A stretch of 64,000 bases of DNA from Bacillus spizizenii TU-B-10. Its GTDB lineage: Bacteria; Bacillota; Bacilli; Bacillales; Bacillaceae. Under the pieces are notes generated by a model. That model saw only the letters and a list, made by a program, of their open reading frames with translations. It was not told the origin of the DNA and did no database searches. Position 1 is the stretch's first letter. Every line of letters begins with the position of its first letter. Shown here in pieces: positions 35,685 through 44,281 of the stretch. The translations under genes were made by a program, and so were the position numbers. The stretch is from the NCBI RefSeq assembly GCF_000227465.1, contig NC_016047.1, positions 573,001 through 637,000 on the forward strand. The letters run 5' to 3'.

Positions 35685-36137
35685 TTATGATTCTGCTTTA
35701 ATTTTTCTCTGCACGCTGCCGTCAGCCAAATGAACAATCACCTCAGTGCCTTTATGTGCTGCAATTTCCTTTGCCCGTTCAATCGCATCTTTCTTTGTAT
35801 CTTTGATCTCAGAGACACGTTTGGCACCCTCGGCTTTGACCGCCCAGCCGTTTTTATGCTTGATGACATGCTCAGCTTTATCCATAAGCTCTGGGCCGTT
35901 GCCACTGCTTGAATCTTCATCGCGTTCTGTCTCATCATCATGCTTGAGGAAATCATCAATTTCTTCTTTAGAGGCGTTTTCCGCCCATTCCTTTGCTTTG
36001 CTTGTCGCAATCGGAATCGCGCGTCCGTCCTCATAGCCCTCATCAATCATCGCATTCGCAATTTCAATTGCTTTTTTCTGTACCGGCTTCTCAAGATTTC
36101 TTAATGAAGCGGGATAATCCTTCATCGACCAAGGCAT
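35685..36137 (-). CDS. ydaT: General-stress protein YdaT (ChaB-like / DUF2188)
   Basis: This is a 150-residue charged, soluble protein. The N-terminal 55 residues (DYPASLRNLEKPVQKKAIEIANAMIDEG) look like a ChaB-type helical domain, a very acidic linker (DDETERDEDSSSG) follows, and the C-terminal 60 residues (NGWAVKAEGAKR and HKGTEVIVHLADGSVQ) form a DUF2188 domain. The function is unknown. Start 36137 is eight bases from AAAGGAG; the ATG at 36143 is only two bases from it. A very good sigma-B promoter precedes it. It is divergent from ydbA. Confidence 0.87.
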   Translation of the reverse strand: MPWSMKDYPASLRNLEKPVQKKAIEIANAMIDEGYEDGRAIPIATSKAKEWAENASKEEIDDFLKHDDETERDEDSSSGNGPELMDKAEHVIKHKNGWAVKAEGAKRVSEIKDTKKDAIERAKEIAAHKGTEVIVHLADGSVQRKIKAES

Positions 36138-36168
36138 GTCCATCACTCCTTTTCCTTTTATAAAAATG

Positions 36169-36193
36169 GTACCCGCAGGTGAAAAATAAAAAC
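36169..36193 (-). promoter_or_regulatory. Sigma-B promoter of ydaT
   Basis: Minus strand: GTTTTT (36193-36188), 13 bases, GGGTAC (36174-36169), very close to consensus. Confidence 0.8.
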
Positions 36194-36254
36194 GTTTTCG
36201 AGAAAATGAAGGTATACTATATAGTAGAAAAAACGGAAGGGAAGTGCGAGTTGG

Positions 36255-37073
36255 GTGACACCTGAACTTAAAGAAGACTTACATCAGCAATTAAAAGAAA
36301 TAGAAAAATGGGAAAAAGATCAGCAAAAAGTCTGGTTTTGGGAAAAGCTCAGCCGTCTCCCGTTTCAGCTGCTGGACAAGCTGACGCCGGAATTCATTCA
36401 GAAAAAGATCGGCAAGCTTTTGGATGAGGTCGGCAGCTTTGTTCAAACAGGAGGACAGTATCTGACATCGGAAAAACAGATTATCAAAACGTTTCAAAAG
36501 AAGCTGCCGGAGCAAACCTTTGAGTCTTTGGAGGACGTCCGAAAAGCGCCTCTGCCTGTCATGGATGAAATTGCGGAAGGAATGGGCAAAAACAGAATCA
36601 ACACGGCAACCGTACAAGGCGCGACAACGGGTGTGGGCGGTGTGTTTACGCTGGCGGCAGACATTCCGGCCGTGCTTGGTCTGTCGTTAAAAACGCTGCA
36701 GGATATCGCTGTTGCTTACGGCTATGACCCAAAGGAGAAAAAAGAGCGTGTCTTCATCGTAAAATGTTTGCAGCTGACATCGGCTGATGTTGTCGGCAAA
36801 AAATCGATTTTGCAAGAATTAAAAGACTATGATCAAGATCGTACATATAAGAATGTCGCTTCTCAAATCCAAGGCTGGCGTGAAGTCGTATTAGGATATC
36901 GCGACACGTTTGGCTGGAAAAAGCTTTTTCAACTAGTGCCGGTCGCGGGAATGGTCTTTGGCGCGGCAGCCAATCGCTCAACATTAAACGACATTACCGA
37001 AACGGGCATGATGCTGTATAAAAAGAGGCGCATTCTTGAGCGGCTGAAAGAAACAGAACAAGAGATGGAATAG
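36255..37073 (+). CDS. ydbA: EcsC-family protein YdbA
   Basis: This is a 272-residue protein whose C-terminal two thirds form an EcsC domain (TTGVGGVFTLAADIPAVLGLSLKTLQDIAVAYGYDP and the glycine-rich end LVPVAGMVFGAAANRS). The domain is named after a protein next to the Ecs ABC transporter; its biochemical role is unknown. It has hydrophobic patches but no clear membrane anchor. GTG 36255 is the only start with a ribosome site (GAAGGGAAG, rather far at 11 bases). It is divergent from ydaT and followed by a terminator. Confidence 0.87.
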   Translation: MTPELKEDLHQQLKEIEKWEKDQQKVWFWEKLSRLPFQLLDKLTPEFIQKKIGKLLDEVGSFVQTGGQYLTSEKQIIKTFQKKLPEQTFESLEDVRKAPLPVMDEIAEGMGKNRINTATVQGATTGVGGVFTLAADIPAVLGLSLKTLQDIAVAYGYDPKEKKERVFIVKCLQLTSADVVGKKSILQELKDYDQDRTYKNVASQIQGWREVVLGYRDTFGWKKLFQLVPVAGMVFGAAANRSTLNDITETGMMLYKKRRILERLKETEQEME

Positions 37074-37076
37074 AAG

Positions 37077-37112
37077 AAAGCAGACGGACAACGCGCTCCG
37101 CCTGCTTTTTTT
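37077..37112 (+). terminator. Terminator after ydbA
   Basis: AAAGCAGACGGA (37077-37088) pairs with TCCGCCTGCTTT (37097-37108) with one mismatch, then T. Confidence 0.85.
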
Positions 37113-37141
37113 AGTGGAAACACACCCAATGTGCTTTGTTT

Positions 37142-37166
37142 GTTTAAAAGAATTGATAGCGGGAAA
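37142..37166 (+). promoter_or_regulatory. Sigma-B promoter of gsiB
   Basis: GTTTAA (37142-37147), 13 bases, GGGAAA (37161-37166). gsiB is one of the strongest known sigma-B targets. Confidence 0.9.
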
Positions 37167-37201
37167 ACAACAACCAACACCAATTAAAGGAGGAATTCAA
37201 A

Positions 37202-37573
37202 ATGGCAGACGATAACAAAATGAGCAGAGAAGAAGCAGGTAGAAAAGGCGGAGAAACAACAAGCAAAAACCATGATAAAGAATTCTATCAAGAGATTGGC
37301 AAAAAAGGCGGAGAAGCCACTAGCGAAAACCATGACAAAGAATTCTATCAAGAAATCGGCGAAAAAGGCGGAGAAGCCACTAGCCAAAACCATGACAAAG
37401 AGTTCTACCAAGAAATCGGCGAAAAAGGCGGAGAAGCCACTAGCGAAAATCATGACAAAGAATTCTATCAAGAAATCGGCCGTAAAGGCGGAGAGGCAAC
37501 AAGCAAAAATCACGATAAAGAATTCTATCAAGAAATTGGCTCAAAAGGCGGAAACGCCCGCAACAACGACTAA
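37202..37573 (+). CDS. gsiB: Glucose-starvation-inducible LEA-like protein GsiB
   Basis: This is a 123-residue, very hydrophilic protein built of five 20-residue repeats of the KGGE-A/T-TS-x-NHDKEFYQEIG type (residues 15-114), similar to plant group 1 LEA desiccation proteins. It accumulates in sigma-B-induced cells after glucose starvation, heat, salt or ethanol and probably protects proteins or holds water. Ribosome site AAAGGAGG at a normal distance. It is monocistronic between a near-consensus sigma-B promoter and a strong terminator. Confidence 0.97.
   Translation: MADDNKMSREEAGRKGGETTSKNHDKEFYQEIGKKGGEATSENHDKEFYQEIGEKGGEATSQNHDKEFYQEIGEKGGEATSENHDKEFYQEIGRKGGEATSKNHDKEFYQEIGSKGGNARNND
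37244..37543 (+). repeat. Five 60-bp direct repeats in gsiB
   Basis: The repeats encode 20 residues each. They are very similar at DNA level (AACCATGACAAAGA and TTCTATCAAGA recur), so copy number may vary by recombination or slippage between strains. Confidence 0.93.
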
Positions 37574-37604
37574 TCAAAAGCATAAAGGCAGACAACCTGT
37601 AGAT

Positions 37605-37642
37605 AAAAAGCGATCCGGCACATCAGCTGGATCGCTTTTTTA
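37605..37642 (+). terminator. Terminator after gsiB
   Basis: AAAAAGCGATCC (37605-37616) pairs with GGATCGCTTTTT (37629-37640) around a 12-base loop. Confidence 0.93.
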
Positions 37643-37708
37643 TTTTAGGAATTTTCTCAATTTATGCCGGTATTACGATACAATAAGTGAAAAAAGGGGT
37701 TTTCGCTA

Positions 37709-38035
37709 ATGTCCGAGATGCAAAATTTGCTCGCCATCGCCAATGAAGTCAAAGAAAAATACGCCAATTTTCCAATCTCAGAGGTCAACGACCACTGTGT
37801 GCGCCTCGCTGTGTTTACAGGAGAATATGACTGGCACCATCACCCCGACTCAGATGAATTATTCATTGTTCTTGAAGGTGAACTGCTGATCGATTTTAAG
37901 GACAAAGAAACCGCGGTACTCAAAGCAAATGACAGCCTGCTGATCCCAAAAGGAACGATTCACCGCACGCGCTCTTACGTCAGAACGGTGAATCTCTGTG
38001 TCGAGCATACACAAGCGAAAACAGTCATCATATAG
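37709..38035 (+). CDS. ydbB: Cupin-domain protein YdbB
   Basis: This is a 108-residue single-domain cupin. Metal-ligand motif 1 is GEYDWHHHPDSDELFIVLEG and motif 2 is LLIPKGTIHRT. Such proteins bind small metabolites or act as simple isomerases or dioxygenases; the substrate is unknown. The ribosome site AAGGGG is about ten bases before the ATG. It is followed eight bases later by ydbC, so the two are probably one transcript. Confidence 0.87.
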   Translation: MSEMQNLLAIANEVKEKYANFPISEVNDHCVRLAVFTGEYDWHHHPDSDELFIVLEGELLIDFKDKETAVLKANDSLLIPKGTIHRTRSYVRTVNLCVEHTQAKTVII

Positions 38036-38043
38036 GAATTGCC

Positions 38044-38403
38044 ATGCTAATCAAAAGGATTGTATGTGAAGTAGACGCTGCAAACACTGAAGCATTTTCA
38101 AAAGCGCAGTCACAGTGGGGAGCATTATCACATGTAAGTGGCTTCATCAAACAGGCCGGCGGCTGGCGGAAAACAGCAGATGGGCTGTTCACCGCAGAAA
38201 TCATCAGCGTTTGGGAGAACAGAGCTGCCTATGATCATTTTATGGAGAACGAACATGACAGCATATACGAGGAAAATGAACAGAAGGCAATGATTCTTTC
38301 GATAGAAGTGAAGCTGTACGAAGAGGGTGAACCGTTCATTCACGATCTGTTACATAACTCTGACATCCGGCACGAACCAGACTGGACGGTTCTGAAGGCA
38401 TAA
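38044..38403 (+). CDS. ydbC: ABM-like protein YdbC (DUF4937)
   Basis: This is a 119-residue soluble protein with a ferredoxin-like, dimeric alpha/beta-barrel pattern: the N-terminal strand MLIKRIVCEVD, SHVSGFIKQAGGW, AEIISVWENRAAYDHFMENEHD. It belongs to DUF4937; the function is unknown. A weak AGGA ribosome site precedes the ATG eight bases after the ydbB stop, so translation may be coupled. It is convergent with ydbD, sharing a two-way terminator. Confidence 0.87.
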   Translation: MLIKRIVCEVDAANTEAFSKAQSQWGALSHVSGFIKQAGGWRKTADGLFTAEIISVWENRAAYDHFMENEHDSIYEENEQKAMILSIEVKLYEEGEPFIHDLLHNSDIRHEPDWTVLKA

Positions 38404-38406
38404 TGA

Positions 38407-38434
38407 AAGCCCAAAACATCATGTTTTGGGCTTG
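38407..38434. terminator. Two-way terminator between ydbC and ydbD
   Basis: AAGCCCAAAACAT pairs with ATGTTTTGGGCTT. The plus-strand T tract is poor (TTGTGTCTTT). The stem sequence is nearly identical to the terminator behind cshA. Confidence 0.75.
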
Positions 38435-38439
38435 TGTCT

Positions 38440-39261
38440 TTACTCGCGTCCCGGAAGCGTATCATGAACAAAAGGCGGTGCTGGTTTTAATTCCGGTTTT
38501 TCTCCAAAAGCTTTAGCTTCTTTCACATATTCAAAGGCTTCTCCATCCGGCGCTTTTTCGTTCAGCCAGGTTTGTTCGGCGCTTTCCTCGCCTTCAGAGA
38601 AATTGATAAGCTGATGCGAGAACTCTTGTTTTTCAAGTGCTTTCGGGAAGGTCCCCGGCACAATCGGGCCTTCTTGTGCTTCTAATTCTTTAATAGCGGC
38701 GAGCCATTGGTTTTGGTGCATCGTGTCACGCGCCAGCAGGAAGCTGAGCATATCTTTAACGCCTTTGTCATCCGTCATTTCAAACAGGCGTGCAACCTGC
38801 AGACGGCCTTGTGATTCCGCATTCAGATTGGCGCGGAAGTCTGCCAGCAGGTTTCCGCTTGCTACGATATAGCCGCCGCTCCAAGGTACGCCTGTACTGC
38901 TTTCCGGCATGGCGCCAAGTCCTGATACAATTGCATGGTGAGGGTTCATGCCGCCCAGGATGGAGCCGATGACCGGATCTTCAGCGGCTTTTTCCTGCTG
39001 ATCAAGCGGGGCATCCTCAAGAAGTCTCGCAATCATCGTAGCGATCATTTCAACATGCCCGAGTTCCTCAGTTGCCGTATCCATCAGCAAATCCTTGTAT
39101 TTTTCATTTCCTCTTGTATTCCAGCCTTGAAATAAGTATTGCATGGCAACAGAAATTTCTCCGAATTGCCCGCCTAAAATTTCTTGCATTTTTTTAGCGA
39201 ATAATGGATCTGGACGATCTGGTTTAGCAGGATGCTGCAGCTTTTTCGTATGCTTAAACAT
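38440..39261 (-). CDS. ydbD: Manganese catalase YdbD
   Basis: This is a 273-residue dimanganese catalase of the ferritin-like superfamily, which converts H2O2 to water and oxygen. Ligand residues are seen in GQFGEISVAMQYLFQ (Glu), DTATEELGHVEMIATM (Glu and His of ExxH), ESQGRLQVARLF (Glu) and LLARDTMHQNQW (His). It resembles spore-coat CotJC-type catalases in fold but is longer. GGAGATGG precedes the start on the minus strand. The sigma-B promoter upstream makes it an oxidative-protection gene of the stress response. Confidence 0.93.
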   Translation of the reverse strand: MFKHTKKLQHPAKPDRPDPLFAKKMQEILGGQFGEISVAMQYLFQGWNTRGNEKYKDLLMDTATEELGHVEMIATMIARLLEDAPLDQQEKAAEDPVIGSILGGMNPHHAIVSGLGAMPESSTGVPWSGGYIVASGNLLADFRANLNAESQGRLQVARLFEMTDDKGVKDMLSFLLARDTMHQNQWLAAIKELEAQEGPIVPGTFPKALEKQEFSHQLINFSEGEESAEQTWLNEKAPDGEAFEYVKEAKAFGEKPELKPAPPFVHDTLPGRE

Positions 39262-39296
39262 GTTTCCATCTCCTTTTTTCGTTTATCTCTATTTAT

Positions 39297-39321
39297 ATTT
39301 CCGATCAATTGAAAGATAAAC
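39297..39321 (-). promoter_or_regulatory. Sigma-B promoter of ydbD
   Basis: Minus strand: GTTTAT (39321-39316), 13 bases, GGAAAT (39302-39297). Confidence 0.7.
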
Positions 39322-39346
39322 GAAAAACAGCGTATCGAGATGGGGA

Positions 39347-40399
39347 TTACGAATCCTCTCGCAGCTCTAAAAGCTCCTGTATCAGCTTCCGGCCGAAGAT
39401 GGGCTCGTACTGCCGGTAAACAGGATCAAGGCGCTTCATCCATTCTTTTTTCTCTTTATCTGACAGCTCGTAGATTTTAATAGATGAATGTTTTTGGATT
39501 TCTTCCAGCTGCTCCTTGTTCATTTCTTCGGCATACGTTTCGTTCCACTCCGTCGTTTCCTTCATCGCTTCAGTCAAAATGCGCCTTGTTTCCGATGTTT
39601 GCGCGTTCCAGAAATGCTCATCAGTCATGACAGCGTAACCGAGATAACCGTGGCTGCTTATTGTCAAATAGTCCTGAACATTATAAAATTTTTTAGAATA
39701 GATGTTTGAGATTGTATTTTCTTCGCCATCGACTACATTGTTTTCTAACAGCTGAAAGGTAGAATTGAAGGATTCCTGATGAGGTGTTGCGCCAAGCAGC
39801 TTGAACTGATCCTCTATCACATCGCTTTGCATAATGCGGAGATCTTGTCCTTTTAAATCATCCGGGTCTTTGACCGGTCCTTGATTTGTCGTGATTTGCT
39901 TAAAGCCGTTTGTCCAATAGGCGAGTCCTTTTAATTGATTTTTCTTTAGAGAATCAAACAGCTGTGTGCCGATGCTGCCGTTCAGCCCTTTTTTGACAGC
40001 ATCGTAATTTGTAAATGCATACGGAAGATCCAGCACGCCCCATTCAGGCGAGAGCATGCCGAGCTTCGATGTGGAGGGGGCGATAAATTGAACGTCGCCG
40101 TTTTGCAATGCTTCAATTTCTTCGATGTCCGAATACAGGCTACCATTCGGGAACACTTCAATTTTTATTTTTCCGCCTGATTTTTCGTTCACCAGCTCGG
40201 CGAATTTATTGGCGGCCAGCCCTTTCGGCGTATTTTCGGCAACCACATGGCTGAATTTAAACACGATTTGATCCTGTAAGCCTTCCTGGTCGTCATCATA
40301 AACAATCTCTTCACTGCCGGTATGATCATGGAATCCGATAAATAAAGCGGTTGCAATTCCGGCGATCATCAGTGCGAGACATGCAAGGAAACTCTTCAT
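39347..40399 (-). CDS. dctB: C4-dicarboxylate binding protein DctB
   Basis: This is a 350-residue exported protein: an N-terminal signal/anchor (MKSFLACLALMIAGIATALFIG) and a DctP-type solute-binding fold with family stretches FKFSHVVAENTPKGLAANKFAELV, GLAYWTNGFKQIT and DLRIMQSDV. No TRAP membrane subunits are nearby. In B. subtilis DctB binds dicarboxylates and acts as a co-sensor of the kinase DctS together with the transporter. AGGGGAGGGG is the ribosome site on the minus strand. It is divergent from dctS, 69 bases apart. Confidence 0.93.
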   Translation of the reverse strand: MKSFLACLALMIAGIATALFIGFHDHTGSEEIVYDDDQEGLQDQIVFKFSHVVAENTPKGLAANKFAELVNEKSGGKIKIEVFPNGSLYSDIEEIEALQNGDVQFIAPSTSKLGMLSPEWGVLDLPYAFTNYDAVKKGLNGSIGTQLFDSLKKNQLKGLAYWTNGFKQITTNQGPVKDPDDLKGQDLRIMQSDVIEDQFKLLGATPHQESFNSTFQLLENNVVDGEENTISNIYSKKFYNVQDYLTISSHGYLGYAVMTDEHFWNAQTSETRRILTEAMKETTEWNETYAEEMNKEQLEEIQKHSSIKIYELSDKEKKEWMKRLDPVYRQYEPIFGRKLIQELLELREDS

Positions 40400-40468
40400 G
40401 AAAACCCCTCCCCTTCATTAAGGATAGTGGGGACAATGCCATTCGTAAAGACCTGAAAGGAGAAGCTG

Positions 40469-42076
40469 ATGAACAAAAAGAAGCTCTCAATCCGTTGGAA
40501 AATCACGATCTTATCCTATATACTCGTCATTTTCTCCTTTTTGATCGGCGGCATTGTGCTCATTGGCAATATCCAGCATACAGAGGAGCGGGAGCTGAAA
40601 AAACGTTTGATGAATACGGCCCGGACGGTGTCAGAGATGACAGAAGTGAAAGAGGCCTTGGCGAGAAACAAACAAACAGAAGCGGTTCGCCATGCGGTTG
40701 AAGAAATCAGGATGATTAATGAAGCAGACTATATTGTCGTCATGGATATGAATCACATCCGATATACGCATCCTGTCAGCACAAGCATCGGCAAGAAATC
40801 TGAGGGTGCAGACGAGGAGGCGGCGTTTGCGGAGCACATTTATTTCTCAGAAGCAAAGGGTGAGATCGGCACGGCGGTCCGGGCTTTTTATCCGGTGAAG
40901 GATCATGATCTGAACCAGATTGGCGTGGTGCTTGTCGGGAAAACACTGCCGGGGATCGCAGACATCCTGCTTCATTTAAAGCGAGATATTACATTCATCG
41001 TTGTGCTGACACTAGGCTTCGGCCTTGCAGGGTCCTTTCTGCTGGCGCGCCATATCAAAAAACAAATGTTTCAGCTTGAGCCACATGAGATTGTCCGAAT
41101 GTATGAAGAACGGACAGCGACGTTTCACTCAATGAATGAAGGCGTAATTGCCATTGACAATCGGCTCATCATTACAATTTTCAATGAAAAAGCGAAACAG
41201 ATCTTTGAGGTGCAGGGGAATTTGGTCGGGAAGGTGATTTGGGACGTTCTCAAGGATTCGCGCCTGCCCGAAATCGTGGAGCGGAACAAAGCGGTTTATA
41301 ATGAAGAAATTCGCGTCAGCGGAAAGGTCATCATGAGCAGCAGAATTCCGATTGTCATGAAGAAAAAAGTCATCGGCGCCGTCGCTATTTTTCAGGACAG
41401 AACGGAAGCCGCCAAGATGGCAGAGGAATTGACGGGCGTCAAAAACTTTGTGGAGGCGCTCCGCGTTCAAAACCATGAGCATATGAATAAGCTGCATACA
41501 ATCGCCGGCCTCATCCAGCTGGGGAAATCTGAAAAAGCCTTGCAGCTTGCATTCCAGGCATCAACTGAGCAGGAAAATGTGACTGAATTTCTGCACCGCT
41601 CGATTCAAAATGACGCCGCGGCGGGCCTTCTATTAAGTAAAATCAGAAGAGGAAGGGAGCTCGGCATTGCTGTTCATATTGATGAAAACAGCAGCCTTCA
41701 GCAATTTCCCGAGCATGTTGATCAGCATGATATCGTCGTGCTTTTGGGGAATCTGATTGAAAATGCCTTCGGTTCATTTGAAACCGTTCAATCTGATGAT
41801 AAACGAATTGACATCAGCATCGAACAAACGGATGATATCCTTGCTATTTTAATAGAAGATAACGGGTGCGGGATTGAACCGACACACATGCCGCACCTTT
41901 ACGACAAAGGATTTACGGTCAATAAAACAGGCGGCACAGGCTATGGCCTGTATTTAGTAAAACAAATCACAGACAAAGGATCGGGCACGATAGAAGTTGA
42001 TTCACACGCGGGACAGGGAACATCTTTTTCTATCGTTTTTCCAATGAAGGGGGAGGAAGCACAGCATGACTCGTAA
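40469..42076 (+). CDS. dctS: C4-dicarboxylate sensor kinase DctS
   Basis: This is a 535-residue CitA/DcuS-type histidine kinase. Residues about 13-33 and 172-192 are membrane segments flanking a periplasmic-type PASp sensor domain; a cytoplasmic PAS domain (about 210-320) follows. The phospho-acceptor His is in ALRVQNHEHMNKLHTIAGL, and the HATPase domain has NLIENAF, DNGCGIE and GTGYGLYLVKQ. It detects fumarate, succinate or malate with DctB and phosphorylates DctR. AAAGGAGAA precedes the ATG. The stop overlaps dctR by 11 bases. Confidence 0.95.
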   Translation: MNKKKLSIRWKITILSYILVIFSFLIGGIVLIGNIQHTEERELKKRLMNTARTVSEMTEVKEALARNKQTEAVRHAVEEIRMINEADYIVVMDMNHIRYTHPVSTSIGKKSEGADEEAAFAEHIYFSEAKGEIGTAVRAFYPVKDHDLNQIGVVLVGKTLPGIADILLHLKRDITFIVVLTLGFGLAGSFLLARHIKKQMFQLEPHEIVRMYEERTATFHSMNEGVIAIDNRLIITIFNEKAKQIFEVQGNLVGKVIWDVLKDSRLPEIVERNKAVYNEEIRVSGKVIMSSRIPIVMKKKVIGAVAIFQDRTEAAKMAEELTGVKNFVEALRVQNHEHMNKLHTIAGLIQLGKSEKALQLAFQASTEQENVTEFLHRSIQNDAAAGLLLSKIRRGRELGIAVHIDENSSLQQFPEHVDQHDIVVLLGNLIENAFGSFETVQSDDKRIDISIEQTDDILAILIEDNGCGIEPTHMPHLYDKGFTVNKTGGTGYGLYLVKQITDKGSGTIEVDSHAGQGTSFSIVFPMKGEEAQHDS

Positions 42077-42746
42077 GGAATGGAAGGTTCTGCTCATTGA
42101 AGACGATCCGATGGTTCAAGAGGTAAACAAGGATTTCATCACAACTGTCAAGGGCTTTACTGTCTGTGCAACAGCGGGAAACGGAGAAGAAGGCATTAAG
42201 CTGATTAAAGAAAAACAGCCCGACCTCGTCATTCTCGATGTGTACATGCCGAAAAAAGACGGAATCAAAACCTTGCAGGAGATCAGAAAGCAAAAACTTG
42301 AAGTGGATGTCATCGTCGTCTCCGCTGCAAAAGACAAAGAAACGATCTCTCTTATGCTACAAAATGGAGCGGCTGACTATATCTTAAAACCGTTTAAGCT
42401 TGAGCGAATGAGACAGGCACTTGAAAAGTACAAGCAATATAAACAAAAAATAGAAGCGAGCGATACGCTGTCCCAGGAACAGCTCGATGCGATCCTGAAT
42501 ATTCCGCAGCAGGCCGTACAGGATTTGCCGAAAGGGCTGAATCATTTCACGATGAATGAAGTTACTGCTTTTTTGAAACAGCAAACTGCATCTCTTTCTG
42601 CGGAAGAGGTCGCCAAGGCGCTCGGCATCGCCAGAGTGACAGCTAGACGATACCTTGATTATCTTGAAAAAACCGGAACCATTAAATTGGACGTTCAATA
42701 CGGCGGAGTCGGCAGGCCCGTCAACCGCTACGTGTTTAAAGGATAA
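42066..42746 (+). CDS. dctR: Response regulator DctR
   Basis: This is a 226-residue CitB-type response regulator. The receiver domain (residues 7-122) has the acidic pair EDD at 12-14, phospho-acceptor Asp58 in VILDVYMPK and Lys in the ADYILKPF stretch. The C-terminal half has a helix-turn-helix (EEVAKALGIARVTARRYLDYLEKTG). It activates dctP when C4-dicarboxylates are present. Overlap with dctS implies coupled translation; dctP follows after about 120 bases that contain its promoter. Confidence 0.95.
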   Translation: MTRKEWKVLLIEDDPMVQEVNKDFITTVKGFTVCATAGNGEEGIKLIKEKQPDLVILDVYMPKKDGIKTLQEIRKQKLEVDVIVVSAAKDKETISLMLQNGAADYILKPFKLERMRQALEKYKQYKQKIEASDTLSQEQLDAILNIPQQAVQDLPKGLNHFTMNEVTAFLKQQTASLSAEEVAKALGIARVTARRYLDYLEKTGTIKLDVQYGGVGRPVNRYVFKG

Positions 42747-42802
42747 ATTTGAGACCAAAAAGACCAAAATGTCCGTTATGATCATAAACTTCCCCAGACT
42801 GT

Positions 42803-42817
42803 ATGAAAACGCTATCA
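42803..42817 (+). promoter_or_regulatory. cre site in the dctP promoter region
   Basis: ATGAAAACGCTATCA matches the CcpA operator consensus WTGNAANCGNWNNCW at every position. It overlaps a TATCAT that could be the -10 box, so CcpA would repress dctP on glucose. Confidence 0.8.
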
Positions 42818-42866
42818 TTCTAGTAAGAAAGACACAAAGGTGAATAGGACAGGGGGAATGCAGGAT

Positions 42867-44132
42867 ATGAAACTGTTTAAAAATTTAACAGTTCAGGTCA
42901 TAACTGCGGTCATCATTGGGGTCATTGTCGGACTGGTCTGGCCGGATGTCGGCAAAGAAATGAAGCCGCTTGGCGATACATTTATCAACGCTGTTAAAAT
43001 GGTGATCGCCCCAATCATTTTCTTCACAATCGTTCTCGGGATTGCAAAAATGGGCGATATGAAGAAGGTTGGAAAAGTAGGGGGAAAAGCGTTTATTTAT
43101 TTCGAGGTTGTCACTACCCTCGCACTCATTATCGGTTTATTTGTCGTCAATATCATGAAGCCGGGCGCGGGTCTTGATTACAGCAAGCTTGAAAAGGGAG
43201 ATGTATCACAATACACGCAAAATGGCGGTCAGGGAATCGACTGGATTGAATTTATCACACACATTGTTCCGTCCAACATGGTTGATGCCTTCGCAAAAGG
43301 GGACATTTTGCAGGTCTTATTCTTTTCTATTCTTTTCGGAGTCGGTCTTGCAGCATTAGGTGAAAAGGGGAAAAGCGTGATTGATTTCTTCGACAAGATT
43401 TCTCACGTCTTTTTCAAAATCATCGGCTACATCATGCGTGCCGCGCCAATCGGGGCATTCGGGGCGATGGCGTATACGATCGGGCATTTCGGTCTCGATT
43501 CCATCAAGCCTCTGGCAAGCTTAATGATGTCTGTTTATATTACGATGTTCCTGTTCGTGTTTGTTGCTTTAAATCTCATCTGCAAGCTTTACGGATTCAG
43601 CCTGTGGAATTACCTGCGCTTCATTAAAGATGAGCTTCTGATCGTGCTTGGCACAAGCTCTTCAGAATCGGTGCTTCCGCGAATGATGGATAAAATGGAG
43701 CGCTACGGCTGTTCGAAATCGGTTGTCGGGCTTGTTATTCCGACGGGCTATTCATTTAACCTTGACGGCACATCCATTTATTTATCAATGGCGACGGTTT
43801 TTCTGGCACAGGTGTTTGGAGTAGACCTCAGCATCGGCCAGCAAATTACAATTATCCTCGTTCTGATGCTGACATCGAAGGGAGCAGCCGGTGTGACGGG
43901 AAGCGGATTTATCGTCCTTGCCTCAACACTGTCAGCGCTTCAGGTCATTCCGCTGGAGGGTCTTGCACTCCTGCTTGGGGTCGATCGTTTTATGAGTGAA
44001 GGAAGAGCGATTGTGAACCTGATCGGAAACGGAATAGCCACGATTATTGTTGCAAAAAGCGAAAATGAATTCGATGAAGCAAAAAGCATAGAGGCTGTTG
44101 AAGGCATGAAAAAAATGAAAACAGCAGTCTGA
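42867..44132 (+). CDS. dctP: C4-dicarboxylate:cation symporter DctP
   Basis: This is a 421-residue DAACS-family symporter for succinate, fumarate and malate. Family features are the serine-rich hairpin GTSSSESVLPRMM, the NLDGT motif (FNLDGTSIYLS) and the last-helix stretch VDRFMSEGRAIVNLIGN. Where glutamate carriers have Asp and Thr in that stretch, this one has Ser and Ala, as expected for a substrate without an amino group. ATG 42867 is ten bases from AGGGGG; ATG 42858 is almost inside it. It is controlled by DctS/DctR and by a perfect cre site. Confidence 0.95.
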   Translation: MKLFKNLTVQVITAVIIGVIVGLVWPDVGKEMKPLGDTFINAVKMVIAPIIFFTIVLGIAKMGDMKKVGKVGGKAFIYFEVVTTLALIIGLFVVNIMKPGAGLDYSKLEKGDVSQYTQNGGQGIDWIEFITHIVPSNMVDAFAKGDILQVLFFSILFGVGLAALGEKGKSVIDFFDKISHVFFKIIGYIMRAAPIGAFGAMAYTIGHFGLDSIKPLASLMMSVYITMFLFVFVALNLICKLYGFSLWNYLRFIKDELLIVLGTSSSESVLPRMMDKMERYGCSKSVVGLVIPTGYSFNLDGTSIYLSMATVFLAQVFGVDLSIGQQITIILVLMLTSKGAAGVTGSGFIVLASTLSALQVIPLEGLALLLGVDRFMSEGRAIVNLIGNGIATIIVAKSENEFDEAKSIEAVEGMKKMKTAV

Positions 44133-44139
44133 AAAAAAG

Positions 44140-44168
44140 AACGGCCCATCCATGGGGCCGTTTTTTTA
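44140..44168 (+). terminator. Terminator after dctP
   Basis: AACGGCCC (44140-44147) pairs with GGGCCGTT (44155-44162), then a run of T. Confidence 0.92.
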
Positions 44169-44281
44169 ATTGTTTAAGAATAATTAAGGTGAGGACAGAG
44201 ACCTCAGCATTTTTTTGTTATATAATTTACAAATGGATACTATATTGAATGAAGGACGTTTGTCCTAACAGGAGTGTATAA

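Noticed and set aside
37184-37709. Long open frames on both strands over gsiB (115 aa minus strand, 145 aa plus strand in another frame)
   Set aside because: They are by-products of the 60-bp repeats, which lack stops in several frames. They have no ribosome site and low-complexity translations.
44140-44281. Possible regulatory RNA between dctP and ydbI
   Set aside because: Apart from the terminator it is short A/T-rich promoter-like DNA without stable stems.
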